A stretch of 64,000 nt of DNA, from NCBI GenBank assembly GCA_937958005.1, contig CALGOB010000040.1:1-64000 (forward strand). Reading direction: 5' to 3'. The stretch is from an uncultured Cyclobacteriaceae bacterium (GTDB taxonomy: Bacteria > Bacteroidota > Bacteroidia > Cytophagales > Cyclobacteriaceae). Within the stretch, counting starts at the first letter, position 1, and every line of letters starts with the position of its first letter. A program made the position numbers and the translations under genes. Under the pieces are notes generated by a model. It saw only the letters and a list, made by a program, of their open reading frames with translations. It was not told the DNA's origin and ran no database searches. Positions 1 to 9,982 of the stretch are shown piece by piece.

Positions 1-14
1 TTATTTGCCATGCG

Positions 15-199
15 TTAAACCCGAATAATGCATTAGACTTTTAAGAGAAAATGATAAATAGCTGTTAGATAGCTGCTTAAATTCTGATTTGCAACGCAGA
101 CATAGTCTCCATTATGGTGAGTAGGAAATTAGGATTTAAGTGGCTAAATGACTGTTAGTTATGGTTTGCATCAAATTTCTATTGCATCATTCGGGTTAA
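15..199 (-). mobile_element. 185-bp MITE-like element, copy 1
   Basis: A 185-bp element that is repeated in the opposite orientation, at the same length, at 60934-61118. Its ends are inverted repeats: TTAACCCGAATGATGCA in the better preserved copy and TGCATCATTCGGGTTAA at the other end. In this copy the left end has one extra A and an A for G change. The interior has no long open frame, as expected of a non-autonomous element. The ends begin and finish with TTAA, which could be part of the target, but no clear longer target duplication is seen. The short open frame that crosses it is not credible as a gene. Confidence 0.75.
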
Positions 200-452
200 A
201 AATACTCACCATAGCGATGCTATGCTTGCATTTTTTGTGCCTGCGGGAAACCGCTTTGTCAAAATCAAATTCACTAAAATATCTTATACGCCTCGATAAA
301 CATAAATTGGCATTAATGTTCTTTTTGGATTAAAGTTTCTTAAAAAATGTTAAGAGATACAACCATTTGAGTTGTTTTAGTGTCTAGTAGTTATAGATTT
401 AGTATTCATGTGCATGAATATTAATACAAGAATTTTTGTTAAATAGGTGATT
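200..452. other. Intergenic stretch without a recognisable gene
   Basis: No gene is supported here. Small palindromes are visible: CATAGC-GAT-GCTATG around 210-224 and ATTCATG-TG-CATGAAT at 404-419. Neither is followed by a T-run. They could be protein-binding sites or chance structures. Confidence 0.4.
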
Positions 453-486
453 AAAAAAGGGGTGATTTTCACTCCTTTTTTATTTT
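453..486 (+). terminator. Probable intrinsic terminator upstream of the yihY-like gene
   Basis: A short stem GGGGTGA/TCACTCC (with one G-U pair) and a TTT loop is followed by a run of T. No gene precedes it on this strand in the window, so it may end a transcript that starts in the MITE or an unseen small RNA. It lies about 45 nt before the start of the next gene. Confidence 0.45.
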
Positions 487-532
487 AACTAATTTATGTC
501 CAACTTTAGCGTAAATTTATAATGGGTTTTAA

Positions 533-1873
533 ATGCTAAAAAAGATATTCGTCTCACTTGTAAGGCTAAAACAATTTATTGAAGTAGATATATGGCGGAT
601 TGCTCTTAAAAAGTACTCGAAACCTAAATATCTATTATACAAGAACTTCAAGGTTTTATTAATTGCTGTTAAATCCTTCATTATTGATGACTGTGCAATT
701 AAATCTTCTGCATTAACTTATTTCTCATTACTCTCGATCGTGCCCGTTTTGGCTATCGCTTTTGCTATCGCTAAAGGATTTAGGCTAGAGAGTTACTTAG
801 AAAGTCAGTTGCAACAGCTTTTCGCAGGGCAAGGGGAGATATTACAAACTTCTACGGAATTTGCCCAAAAAATGTTAGATACGGCAAATGGTGGTTTGAT
901 TGCTGTAATAAGTACTGTATTCCTTTTATATACAGTGATTAACTTGTTAACTAATGTTGAATCCATATTCAATGATGTTTGGGAAGTAAAGAAAGGGAGA
1001 AGTATAGAAAGGAAATTAACAGATTACCTTTCTATCATGATTGCTGGCCCTATATTGATTATCTTATCAAGTAGTTTAAATGTTTTTATTACCACTCAAT
1101 TGCAATATTATGCTCAAGAGTTGGGCATATTGGGATATGCAAAACCGGTTATTCGTTTCTTGATAGGGCTAATACCATTCTTTTTATTTTGGCTCCTATT
1201 TACGTTAATGTATGTAATCATGCCCAATACTAATGTAAGAGTTAAACCAGCCATTAAATCAGCAGCTTTCGCGGCAATTGCCTATACAATTACGCAGTGG
1301 GGATATTTTGAATTTCAAATAGGTGTATCTAGATACAATGCAATCTATGGTAGTTTGGCAGCACTGCCACTTTTTCTTATTTGGTTACAAATAAGCTGGA
1401 TGGTAGTACTTTTTGGAGCGGAATTGACTTTTGCACAACAGAATGTAAATACGTGGGAATATAACCCGGAGAAGCTTAAAATGAGCCAATCATTTAAGAA
1501 AAAAATGGCTTTGATCATTACTAGTATATTAGTAAAGAGGTTTGAAGAAGTGAAAACCCCTCTTACTGCGCTACAAATTTCTGAGTCCATTGAGTCACCA
1601 TTAAGATATGTGAATCAGGTTTTAAGGGAGCTAGTGGATGCTAAAGTTTTGTCAGAAGTTCTCAGTAAGGGAAAAGATGAAATTGGCTATCAACCCGCTA
1701 TAGATACCAACAAATTGACCATCCAATATGTAATTAATCGAATATCAGATTTGGGATTGAATAATGTGCATATGATGGATTCTGCTGATCGAAGGAGATT
1801 GGAAAGTTCCTTAAGTTTGATCAATGACGATAAGTTGATTTCCAAAGGCAACCTATTGTTGAAAGATTTATAA
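533..1873 (+). CDS. YihY/BrkB (UPF0761) family inner-membrane protein
   Basis: 446-residue integral membrane protein of the YihY/BrkB family, once misnamed ribonuclease BN. The family signature ALTYFSLLSIVP lies near residue 60 and is followed by about six hydrophobic segments up to residue 310. The remaining 130 or so residues are soluble and look like a winged-helix extension (segments such as ALQISESIESPLRYVNQVL), which is present in longer family members and absent in the roughly 290-residue ones. The molecular function of the family is not settled; transport or envelope roles have been suggested. The ATG at 533 is the first good start and gives a basic N-terminus. It converges on the next gene with a 50-nt gap. 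Confidence 0.85.
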   Translation: MLKKIFVSLVRLKQFIEVDIWRIALKKYSKPKYLLYKNFKVLLIAVKSFIIDDCAIKSSALTYFSLLSIVPVLAIAFAIAKGFRLESYLESQLQQLFAGQGEILQTSTEFAQKMLDTANGGLIAVISTVFLLYTVINLLTNVESIFNDVWEVKKGRSIERKLTDYLSIMIAGPILIILSSSLNVFITTQLQYYAQELGILGYAKPVIRFLIGLIPFFLFWLLFTLMYVIMPNTNVRVKPAIKSAAFAAIAYTITQWGYFEFQIGVSRYNAIYGSLAALPLFLIWLQISWMVVLFGAELTFAQQNVNTWEYNPEKLKMSQSFKKKMALIITSILVKRFEEVKTPLTALQISESIESPLRYVNQVLRELVDAKVLSEVLSKGKDEIGYQPAIDTNKLTIQYVINRISDLGLNNVHMMDSADRRRLESSLSLINDDKLISKGNLLLKDL

Positions 1874-1923
1874 AAACATAGCCTTTATCAAATAGAGAAT
1901 TTTTGTTGAATTACTTCTCTGTT

Positions 1924-2427
1924 TTACTTTGAACGTTGCTTGAACGACCAAGTAAAATAAAATTCAGAGACAATGGTTCCATCACTTAATCTTCCTACTG
2001 TTTTCATTTTTGCGACAGCAGGTTCTCTTGTGTGAATACATTTTCCTATTGCCTCAAAAGCATCTTTGACATTTTCACAAGTGAAAGTTACTTTACTGGT
2101 CGCCTTTTTGGGAAACTTTGCCTCTAAATCAACAATGATGAAGGCTATAGAAGGTTTTATGCCTTGGATAGCCAAAAGAGCAGGAGCAGCTGTGGATAAT
2201 TCTGCAGCCATACTTTGCACAGCAAAATAAATAGATTTAAAAGGATTTTTATTTAAAAATTTGAATGGGAGAGTTGTTTGACAACTTTCTATATCTAATT
2301 TTCTTAACCTCATTCCCGCAATCCAACCAGCGGGAACTTGAGTAAAAGTGAAGAAACGAAAGAAGATGGGTCTAAGCATCTTCTTTCTAAATTTTTCTTG
2401 TGATTTGTTTAACTGATATTCTTTCAT
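1924..2427 (-). CDS. DUF4442 hotdog-fold protein
   Basis: 167 residues, matching the DUF4442 family of single-domain hotdog-fold proteins related to PaaI-type acyl-CoA thioesterases. The central part (AVQSMAAELSTAAPALLAI, about residues 68-86) is the long hotdog helix, followed by strands with the F-x-C-x-x-V pattern. A clear catalytic acid in the usual PaaI position was not identified, so enzymatic activity is inference only. The gene is transcribed toward the yihY-like gene and stands alone. Confidence 0.75.
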   Translation of the reverse strand: MKEYQLNKSQEKFRKKMLRPIFFRFFTFTQVPAGWIAGMRLRKLDIESCQTTLPFKFLNKNPFKSIYFAVQSMAAELSTAAPALLAIQGIKPSIAFIIVDLEAKFPKKATSKVTFTCENVKDAFEAIGKCIHTREPAVAKMKTVGRLSDGTIVSEFYFTWSFKQRSK

Positions 2428-2545
2428 ATAATGCTAACAAAAGAGATTCGATTCAAGACAATAGATACCATAAAATAATTGTAATTCTCAATCACACCTA
2501 TTATTTTATTTAAGAAATAGAATTCTCAATTTAAAAAAAAATCAT

Positions 2546-4417
2546 TTACCAGCCTATTGCGTAAATAATTACCAATAATGCGATCACAATGATAGACATC
2601 ATATTAAATACTTTATCAGATTTATAATGCTTTTTACTTATTTCAACCGCATTGTCATCATAATCTATGTTATACGTCAAGAATAATGCTAAGACAATAA
2701 ATAAAGCACTCATGATATGAATTAAAGTTTTACCCACATGTGTACTGATGCTTAAAATTGTGTCATGGAACATTTCTTTATTACCACCTTCCATTATTAT
2801 GAAAAGGAATAAACAGGCAATGATCAACATGAAATTCTGATCCTTCCATTTAAAATCTGCCTTGTCCTTCATAGTAAAAATGATCATTAGGAAAGATAGA
2901 ATTATAAACATGAAACCCATTCTATCTAAAAATGGAGCATCTACAAATGATACAAAAATATTAGTGAATAAATTGTCTTGAAGACTCGCATATAAATCAG
3001 GGTTAGTCTTGCCAATTACGATAACCGTAAGCTGTACTGCTGCGGAAATAAAAGTTGCGACTACAACTGCCAACGCCCCACTAGAACTGGCTTTCTTCCA
3101 GAATAGACCAAATAAGAATATGACAGTTACTCCCGGTGTTATAAATCCTGAAAATTCCTGAATAAAACCAAAAATCTGATCGAAATTCTGTAAGACTGGC
3201 GTTACTACGCAAGCAATAGCAATCGAAATAACTCCTACAATTCTACCAATGGTAACTAAATTTTTTTCTGAAGCTTTTTGATTGATATAATTTCTGTAAA
3301 TATCCATCGTGAAGATCGTTGAAGTACTATTCATCATAGAACTTAAAGAGGATACAATAGCCCCAATCAAAGCAGCGAAAGTAATTCCTTTTAGCCCCAT
3401 AGGAACGAAAGACAGCATGGTAGGGTATGACCTATCATTGGTTAAAACACCCTCTTCGTTTTTCATCAAGTCAATAACAGAAGTATCACCCTGTTGAACT
3501 AAATAAAGTGCTGCAATTCCCGGAATAACTACTATAATGGGCATGATAACTTTCAAGAATGCAGCAAACGCCATTCCTTTTCTTGCTTCAGATAAGTTTT
3601 TGCCCGCGAGAGCTCTCTGGGTAATATATTGATTACAGCCCCAATAAGATAAGTTGGCAATCCACATTCCACCTATTAAGATGGTTATACCTGGTAAATC
3701 TTTATAATTAGATCCTCCAGCATCAAAAATCATATCAAATCTATCCGGCACTTCTTTAATTAAAGTTCCCATACCTGAAAAGAAACCGTCCCCACCACTT
3801 ACCAAGTTTAAAGCAACATAAGTGGTCATGATTCCTCCAATTATGAGGAAAATTACTTGAACAATGTCAGTATAGGCCACTGCTTTTAAACCGCCATAGA
3901 TAGAGTATAATACTGAGAATACAGCTAAGCCAATTACACCCCAAACCAAATCTATGCCAAGAACCGTTTGTAATGCTAAAGCACCTAGAAATAAGACTGC
4001 AGAAAGATTTACGAAGACATATAAGAGCAACCAAAATATAGCCATGGCAGTTTTTATCCTACTATCATATCTCATTTCCAAAAACTGAGGCATGGAATAG
4101 ATGTTTTTCTCCAAATAGATTGGTAGAAAATACTTAGCAATTAATATTAAGGTAGCTGCAGCCATTAACTCATAGGCCGCTATTGCCATTCCCATTACGT
4201 ATCCTGACCCAGACATTCCTATGATTTGCTCAGCGGAAATATTACTGGCAATTAATGAAGCACCAATAGCATACCAAGGTAAGGTTTTACCAGCCAAAAA
4301 GTAATCTTCTGAGGTTTGTTCTTCACCTGGTTTTTTTCGTGAAACCCAAATGCCTAGACCAATGATAAATAATGCATAAATACTAAAGACAATAATGTCT
4401 ACAGTCGAGAATCCCAT
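2546..4417 (-). CDS. Sodium/sugar symporter, SSS (SGLT) family
   Basis: 623-residue sodium:solute symporter with about 14 hydrophobic segments. It carries the SGLT signatures also found in Vibrio SglT: an SLIASNISAEQIIGMSGSG segment near residue 55-73 (sugar and sodium site region), GCNQYITQRALAGK near 260 and SSLSSMMNSTSTIF near 352. This points to Na+-driven uptake of a hexose such as galactose or glucose; the exact sugar cannot be read from sequence. No sugar-catabolic genes are adjacent, and a repeat remnant lies upstream of its start. The start codon places the first membrane helix directly at the N-terminus, as usual. Confidence 0.88.
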   Translation of the reverse strand: MGFSTVDIIVFSIYALFIIGLGIWVSRKKPGEEQTSEDYFLAGKTLPWYAIGASLIASNISAEQIIGMSGSGYVMGMAIAAYELMAAATLILIAKYFLPIYLEKNIYSMPQFLEMRYDSRIKTAMAIFWLLLYVFVNLSAVLFLGALALQTVLGIDLVWGVIGLAVFSVLYSIYGGLKAVAYTDIVQVIFLIIGGIMTTYVALNLVSGGDGFFSGMGTLIKEVPDRFDMIFDAGGSNYKDLPGITILIGGMWIANLSYWGCNQYITQRALAGKNLSEARKGMAFAAFLKVIMPIIVVIPGIAALYLVQQGDTSVIDLMKNEEGVLTNDRSYPTMLSFVPMGLKGITFAALIGAIVSSLSSMMNSTSTIFTMDIYRNYINQKASEKNLVTIGRIVGVISIAIACVVTPVLQNFDQIFGFIQEFSGFITPGVTVIFLFGLFWKKASSSGALAVVVATFISAAVQLTVIVIGKTNPDLYASLQDNLFTNIFVSFVDAPFLDRMGFMFIILSFLMIIFTMKDKADFKWKDQNFMLIIACLFLFIIMEGGNKEMFHDTILSISTHVGKTLIHIMSALFIVLALFLTYNIDYDDNAVEISKKHYKSDKVFNMMSIIVIALLVIIYAIGW

Positions 4418-4576
4418 AGTTTGTTTCGTTTAGAAAGTAATTTAGATCGCATAATACTACTTATCATAGTTTTTTCCAATAACAATATGCATTAACTATT
4501 TTTTTTACCAAATATATACCCCTTAAACGATCTATTTACAACCCATGCTGTTGGAAGAACCCTCGTAATTAATCGC

Positions 4577-4644
4577 TTTAATCCCTAAGGATATTAATTA
4601 TTGCCCATAGATACACCGCACCCTTGGGTCGGGGTTGGTTCATT
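4577..4644 (+). repeat. Hairpin repeat, copy A (internally deleted, 68 bp)
   Basis: Begins TTTAATCCCTAAGG and ends GGTTGGTTCATT like the full copies but lacks the middle hairpin (GACTC..GAGTC). The right hairpin around ACCCTTGGGT is kept. It lies between the start of the symporter gene and the end of the M14 peptidase gene, on the promoter side of the symporter. Confidence 0.85.
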
Positions 4645-4673
4645 ATAGATCATGAGTATACTTTCTTCAGTTA

Positions 4674-7211
4674 TTATTCGAAAAAGAAAGAGTTAAAGAT
4701 TAATTTGTAAGTGTTGTGGGACTGCCCTCTATATTGGGGGCGAAAACCAAAAAGAATGGCATCCCCTTTTCCTTTTGGAACCTTGAGTACAGCTATTTTT
4801 CCACCAATATACTTTTCAGCATTTAAAGCATAGCCACTTTTTAAAATATTCCTTTTGGCATACCTAGCAATGACTTTATGGATAGGCGTAGAAGATTTAG
4901 TAACTGTAAGCTCATTTCCACCTTCTCCTTTCTGAATTTTTTTAATAATACTAAACGCACTACTTCTAGAAAAGGAAGCAATAGCTTCATCTGCCATCCC
5001 ATAAGTCAAACTACATTGATATACATCAATCCCTAAGAGCGAACCAGGAATGAAAAAATCATTCTTTGATATGTCTTTAGTGATATTCCTGACAGGTAGA
5101 TCTAGTTGATTGATTAAATAATTGGTGGCATTATCAAATGCAAGAACCCTACCGCCAAGTTCCACAAAACGATCAAGTGCAATGGTTCCTTTAAGACCTA
5201 AACCACCTACAAACTCATCGGGCATGAATCCACGTAAGTGGCCTTTAATCATCTCATATTCATTTTGATCGGGAAGTATAATTGCATCGTACTTGGCTAG
5301 TTTTTTATGAGTAAAATCATCATTGTGTAACGTATCCCAATCAAAGCCATATTCAGATAGTATCCACCTTGTCCAGCCTTCATCCATATTAGCAACCCAA
5401 GATTTGTAAAGGCCAATTTTGGGCTTTTTGAGAAGTGTTACATTTTCAGGGATTTGATTAGTTCTTTCAGCAAAAACCATAATGGGTTCATCTACCGTAG
5501 ATTTTATAAAATCTTTTGCATAGAACATCTCCTGGTTATTATCATAAAACACCTCAACTTTATTTCTCTGCAGGTAATTGACCAACTTATAACTTTCATT
5601 AGACAATGGAAACATCAGGTGTTTGCCTTTTCCTTTGATATCCATTACTGGTTTTTCAGGAGACGTTAACTCGGTTAAGTTTAGGGCAATTTTGCTTTTT
5701 ATTTTTATAAAATTAACTCCCATTTGCATAGGCAATGTCCAACCTGCTAGATCATAAGGAGTTTTAAGTGGCCCACCTTTGAATTTTCGTTGAATAGGGT
5801 AAGACTGTTTTTCCATTAGGTCTTTCACATAAGGAAAGAATGCTTGGGCAGCAGGGATAAAATAACTGCCAGTTTGATAAACCTTTCCATTAATTTTACT
5901 CATACTTCTGGTCTTCTCAACCTGAATCCCACCAGCCATCAGTATATTGATCAATTGTATGGCTTCATATTCATCCCGTTGAATTTTTGGTATAAGGTAA
6001 CCGAATAAATTATCTGTATTTTCAATATTTTTTTTCCCAAGGGAAAAGATGTCCATTAAATACTTTTCTCTTCTATCTGCAGCTAAACTTAATACCGCTA
6101 AACTAGATTGATAAGTATAGTTGATTGCATCTTTAAACCTTGATTCCCCACCCTTCCAAGGATCAGAATAGAATATGGCGGAACCATCGGAAGGGATTTC
6201 ACTTCCTATATATTTAGGCAATGATCTTTTTGGGTATTTTCTAGGGGTTGGAGTGGCATGCGCTGTTTCTGTTAAAATTCCGATCATATTATGAAAATAA
6301 GGGACTGTGCGCATTCCACCATTCCACCACATACTGAATCTATAATTAGAAACAACTCCAGGCATATTTTTTAGCGATAACCTATTGGCAATGGCAGTAC
6401 CAACTAAATTAGTCCCTGAAACGATAGCAGGATCTATATTGGGGTTTACAGGACTTGCAAATGGAGGAACAAATATCCTGGCCCAAGAAGGAGAGGTTTG
6501 ATGATGATTATACACGATTTGGGGAAACCATTTTTCATAAAGAATGCGGTTAACTGCTTTCGTTTCAGGCATATTTCCCATAAACCAATCACGGTTGTTA
6601 TCATGCCCCACATAATGATGATACAAATAAGGAGGATTAGTTGTTTCATAAGGTGTACCTAAGTTTTTGTTATACCAGTCTGCAATAATATCTAAACCAT
6701 CAGGATTCATATTGGGCATAATCAATGTAATTACCTCCTCACGAATTTTTTGAATCTCACGGTCGGTGCTTGTCGCTAAGTCGTAGGTTAATAGTGGAAG
6801 CATTTGAGCACAAGCACGCTCATTCGCGTGTAAACCACCATCAATCCAAATAACTGCTTTCCCATTGATACTATTCTCTACTGCTTTTTTAAAAGGGATA
6901 GTCGCTTTTGCTTGCTCTCTTGATATCTTTTGGTATTTATCTAACTGTTTAATGTTTTGCTTGCTACTGATCGCCAATAAAACAAGTGGTTTTCCTAGAA
7001 CAGACTTGCCTATTTCCTGGTAGGATACACGATCGGATGAGCTTGCAAGCTGTTGGTAATAAGATAGCATGAGATCATACTTTGCTAGTTTAAAATCATC
7101 ACCGGGCTCAAAACCAAACATTTCTGAAGGTTTTTTTTGTCCTAGAGCAGCATTGAAAGTAAAGATTACTAAGAATAAGGAGGTAATTAAACCAGCAAGT
7201 TTGTCATTCAT
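4674..7211 (-). CDS. Secreted M14-family zinc carboxypeptidase-like protein
   Basis: 845 residues with a signal peptide (about residues 1-24, ending ALGQ). The M14 domain spans roughly 40-380. The zinc ligands H128 and E131 are in GGLHANERA, the third ligand is H236 or H237 in YNHHQTS, and the catalytic Glu is probably E315 in GILTETAHA. NPDG (173-176) and NNRDW (205-209) are typical of the metallocarboxypeptidase substrate pocket. The C-terminal 400 residues hold a Rossmann-like region found in long Bacteroidota M14 proteins. Expected to act in the periplasm or outside the cell on peptides; the true substrate is unknown. It is divergent from the broken MuiA gene. Confidence 0.85.
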   Translation of the reverse strand: MNDKLAGLITSLFLVIFTFNAALGQKKPSEMFGFEPGDDFKLAKYDLMLSYYQQLASSSDRVSYQEIGKSVLGKPLVLLAISSKQNIKQLDKYQKISREQAKATIPFKKAVENSINGKAVIWIDGGLHANERACAQMLPLLTYDLATSTDREIQKIREEVITLIMPNMNPDGLDIIADWYNKNLGTPYETTNPPYLYHHYVGHDNNRDWFMGNMPETKAVNRILYEKWFPQIVYNHHQTSPSWARIFVPPFASPVNPNIDPAIVSGTNLVGTAIANRLSLKNMPGVVSNYRFSMWWNGGMRTVPYFHNMIGILTETAHATPTPRKYPKRSLPKYIGSEIPSDGSAIFYSDPWKGGESRFKDAINYTYQSSLAVLSLAADRREKYLMDIFSLGKKNIENTDNLFGYLIPKIQRDEYEAIQLINILMAGGIQVEKTRSMSKINGKVYQTGSYFIPAAQAFFPYVKDLMEKQSYPIQRKFKGGPLKTPYDLAGWTLPMQMGVNFIKIKSKIALNLTELTSPEKPVMDIKGKGKHLMFPLSNESYKLVNYLQRNKVEVFYDNNQEMFYAKDFIKSTVDEPIMVFAERTNQIPENVTLLKKPKIGLYKSWVANMDEGWTRWILSEYGFDWDTLHNDDFTHKKLAKYDAIILPDQNEYEMIKGHLRGFMPDEFVGGLGLKGTIALDRFVELGGRVLAFDNATNYLINQLDLPVRNITKDISKNDFFIPGSLLGIDVYQCSLTYGMADEAIASFSRSSAFSIIKKIQKGEGGNELTVTKSSTPIHKVIARYAKRNILKSGYALNAEKYIGGKIAVLKVPKGKGDAILFGFRPQYRGQSHNTYKLIFNSFFFE

Positions 7212-7266
7212 AGTTGGGGGGTAGATTAATAAGAACTGTCAATATAATAAAATCTAGATCATTAAG

Positions 7267-9355
7267 ATGAAGTATCTAACATTAATAATTGTATTGGGAT
7301 TTTGGTTTTCTACAACCAATTGTCAAGAAATAGTTTCAAAGTCAACTATCCATAAAGTAACTGTATTTACAAGCGGCGCTCAGGTTAATAGAGAAGCTTC
7401 TGTGAATTTAAAGAAAGGAAGGAATAGAGTAATTTTAAAAGGTTTACCTAAATCGGTTAATGTAAACACGTTGGTAGTCAAATCAACCCATAGCAAAGTT
7501 AGGTCATTTTTATTCAAGATTGATTATCTAAAAAAAGCCAACAATCATAACCAAAGGGAAAAAGATCTATTGAATGAAAAGTCAGAAATAGAAAATTTGA
7601 TAGAAGAACTATCGGTCAAAGTGGAAATTGGTAAGCAAGAAGAGGAGTTTATAACTTCAAATAGGATACTCACTAAAACAGAGGCCTTAATTAGTTATGA
7701 GGAAATGAACCAACCCCGACCCAAGGGTACGGGGTATCTATGGGCAATAATTTAATGATCGACTCAGCGCCTCCGCAGAGAAAGCTATAGCGCTCGCAGA
7801 AGAGTCGGGGCGCCCGGCCAGGGGAATTAATATCCCTTAGAGATTAAAAAACATTAATCAATATTACACATACAGGTTAAAAGAGATATATGCTTTGAGA
7901 AGTCAAGCCAAACAGGAGGTATCAAAATACAAATTAAAAATCAGATCAATAGAAGATCAATTAGATTATAAAAAGGAAGTAATTAGTCCCGAAGCTGGGT
8001 TTTTGGTACTTGAAATAGATGTAGAAAGAGACATCCTTGAAAAACTAGAAGTTTCTTATTTTTCCAAAAATGCTAGTTGGTGGCCTTCTTACGATTTTAG
8101 AATTACAAAAATTGACCAACCTTTAGAAATGACCTACATGGCCAATGTTAGTCAACAAACAGGTGAAGATTGGAAGGATGTTTCCTTAGTTGTTTCATCT
8201 GCTAACCCCTTACAAACCAATAGGCCTCCAGAAATGCAAGTTTGGGATTTGAGCAGTTTTCAAAAAGCACCTTTTGATAAAGAAAAAAATCAAACTCCTA
8301 CAAATGGAAATACAATAAACGGCAGGGTAACCAGTGCTGAAGATGGAGAAGGGATGCCAGGGGTTAGCGTTTTAGTAAGTGGTACAACTATTGGGACATC
8401 AACAGATATTAATGGAGACTATCAAATTGAGGCTCCAGATAGAAATGTTGAGTTGACCTATTCATTTATTGGTTTAAAAACTCAAAATATCAAAGTAAGG
8501 AACAGGTCAGAAATTAATGTTTCATTACATCCAAATGTACAGAAACTTGAAGAAGTTGTAGTAGTGGGTTATGCTACCCAGAGTGTAAGTGCTGATTATT
8601 TGAAGGGAACTGCTAATGGAGTCGAAGTGAGAAAAAGAAAAGAACCCAGGTATGAATTAAAAACCATCGAATCACATATAGAAGTTAAAAGTAAACAAGT
8701 AGATGTTGAATTTGAAGTAAAATGAAAACATGATGTTTACTCAAAACCTGATAAGAAAACTGTTGATTTGATTACCTATCAACCCGAAGTTTCTTATCAA
8801 TATGTATGTGCACCTAGATATGATCCAAATGTTTTTTTGTTTGCTTATTTGAATAATTGGGATGAAATGAAACTATTATCAGGACAGGTAAATATATTTT
8901 ATGAAGGGGTTTATAAAGGTAAAACACTGATAGATGTTACCTCAATTTCAGATACACTGAAAATTTCAGTTGGGATAGACCAATCAGTGAAAGTGGAGTA
9001 TGAGGATTTATCTAAGCAGCATTCTAAAATCAATAGTTCAAAGAAAAAGCGACTGGTTGATTTAACATATAGGATTAAAAACAATAAAGCAGAGAAAATC
9101 AATATTTTGTTAAATGATCAAATACCAATCTCCTATATGAAACAACTGGAAGTAGAAGTATTAGATAAAGGTTCTGCTAGCATAGAAAAGAAGACTGGTT
9201 TTGTTTCATGGAATTTACATTTAAATGGAAGGGAAATAGCAAATAAAAATTTGTCTTATATGATTAAATATCCTGAAAAAATAAGAGTTGAAATAGATTG
9301 CTTAGAATCAAATTTTTGTAAATTCATTGCCCATTATTCTATTGGCTATAAGTAG
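7267..9355 (+). pseudogene. Broken MuiA-family (DUF4140/DUF4139) gene
   Basis: Three open pieces together match one mucoidy-inhibitor MuiA-family protein. Piece 1 (7267 to about 7704) has a signal peptide and the DUF4140 domain with a coiled coil. Piece 2 (readable in frame from about 7850, stop at 8723-8725) has the YYTYRLKEI helix, the start of DUF4139 and an inserted CarboxypepD_reg-like domain ending EEVVVVGYATQ. Piece 3 (to 9355) has the rest of DUF4139. The first break is a reverse copy of the intergenic repeat (7704-7849) inserted between residues that would be EEM and NINQYY. The second is a single in-frame TGA at 8723, with the frame continuing after it. Both lesions argue that the gene is dead. 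If read through, the protein would be about 640 residues. Confidence 0.85.
7704..7849 (-). repeat. Hairpin repeat, copy B, long form, inside the MuiA gene
   Basis: Reverse-orientation copy starting AATGAACCAACCCCG and ending CCCTTAGAGATTAAA. It has the 14-bp GC-rich insertion and an expanded first hairpin (module GCGAGCGCTATAGCTTTC and so on), while the second hairpin is the short ACCCTTGGGT form. Flanking sequence on both sides is recognisable as one protein-coding gene, so this copy arrived by insertion. Confidence 0.9.
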
Positions 9356-9663
9356 AAAATTTGGTCAAGGTGAAAAGTGATTTTTTTAAATTTTAGGAAT
9401 AATTGCGGTTAAATTCACCTTAAGGAGGATAAATTCTATGTTAGTATTAAATTAATTTGTTATTAATTAATAATTATCTGATAAACTCTTAACTAATTTA
9501 AATTGAATTGTTTAAATGCAATTAATTTCCTTTAAAATGCGTTGAATGGCATTTAAAAGCTTTTTTTAAATAAAAAGTTCATATTTTTTCATTTTGAAAG
9601 AAATCATATTTTTTAAAAAAGAAAGTTACTTGAATTAGATTTTAAGTACGAAAACGTATCACA
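9356..9663. other. AT-rich intergenic stretch
   Basis: About 300 bp before the cold-shock gene promoter, very AT-rich, without a credible gene. An 8-bp inverted repeat AAGGTGAA/TTCACCTT (around 9367 and 9414) and a purine-rich AAGGAGGATAAATT stretch just after it are visible, but only a five-codon open frame follows. Confidence 0.4.
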
Positions 9664-9664
9664 T

Positions 9665-9697
9665 TTTGAAATTTCTTATAATATAGTCTTATATTTG
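9665..9697 (+). promoter_or_regulatory. Bacteroidota-type promoter of the cold-shock gene
   Basis: TTTG at 9665-9668 and TATATTTG (TAnnTTTG) at 9690-9697 are 21 bp apart, matching the -33/-7 pattern of the primary sigma factor of this phylum. Transcription would start near 9703, giving a leader of only about 15 nt. Confidence 0.6.
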
Positions 9698-9718
9698 TGC
9701 TTTATACAAATTATTACA

Positions 9719-9910
9719 ATGAATAACGGTACAGTAAAGTTTTTTAACGATTCCAAAGGTTACGGATTTATTACTCCAGATGATGGAGGAAAAGATATAT
9801 TTGTCCATGTCAAGGGATTAAACGATGAGATAGCTGAAGGTGACAAAGTAAGCTATGACGTTGAAGAAGGTAGAAAAGGATTAAATGCAATTAACGTAAA
9901 GTTAAGTTAG
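9719..9910 (+). CDS. CspA-family cold-shock protein
   Basis: 63-residue single cold-shock domain. RNP1-like KGYGFIT and RNP2-like DIFVHV motifs are both present, as needed for single-stranded nucleic-acid binding by the small beta barrel. The start was set at the ATG at 9719 (MNNGTVKFFN), the usual N-terminus of the family, rather than the upstream TTG frame opening at 9695. A good promoter lies just upstream and a strong terminator just downstream, so it is a single-gene transcript. Likely role: RNA chaperone. Confidence 0.95.
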   Translation: MNNGTVKFFNDSKGYGFITPDDGGKDIFVHVKGLNDEIAEGDKVSYDVEEGRKGLNAINVKLS

Positions 9911-9935
9911 TCGAATTCTAACCATACGAAATAGA

Positions 9936-9967
9936 AGAGCTATTGTATTACAATAGCTCTTTTTTTA
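9936..9967 (+). terminator. Intrinsic terminator of the cold-shock gene
   Basis: A 10-bp perfect stem AGAGCTATTG/CAATAGCTCT with a five-nucleotide loop followed by seven T. Confidence 0.9.
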
Positions 9968-9982
9968 TGTCTTTTTTTGTAT

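Noticed and set aside
148-333. 61-codon open frame at the left edge
   Set aside because: It overlaps the end of the MITE-like element, has an unlikely composition and no recognisable domain.
9438-9455. Tiny open frame after an AAGGAGG-like sequence
   Set aside because: Only five codons; Shine-Dalgarno sequences are rarely used in this phylum, and the match is probably chance.
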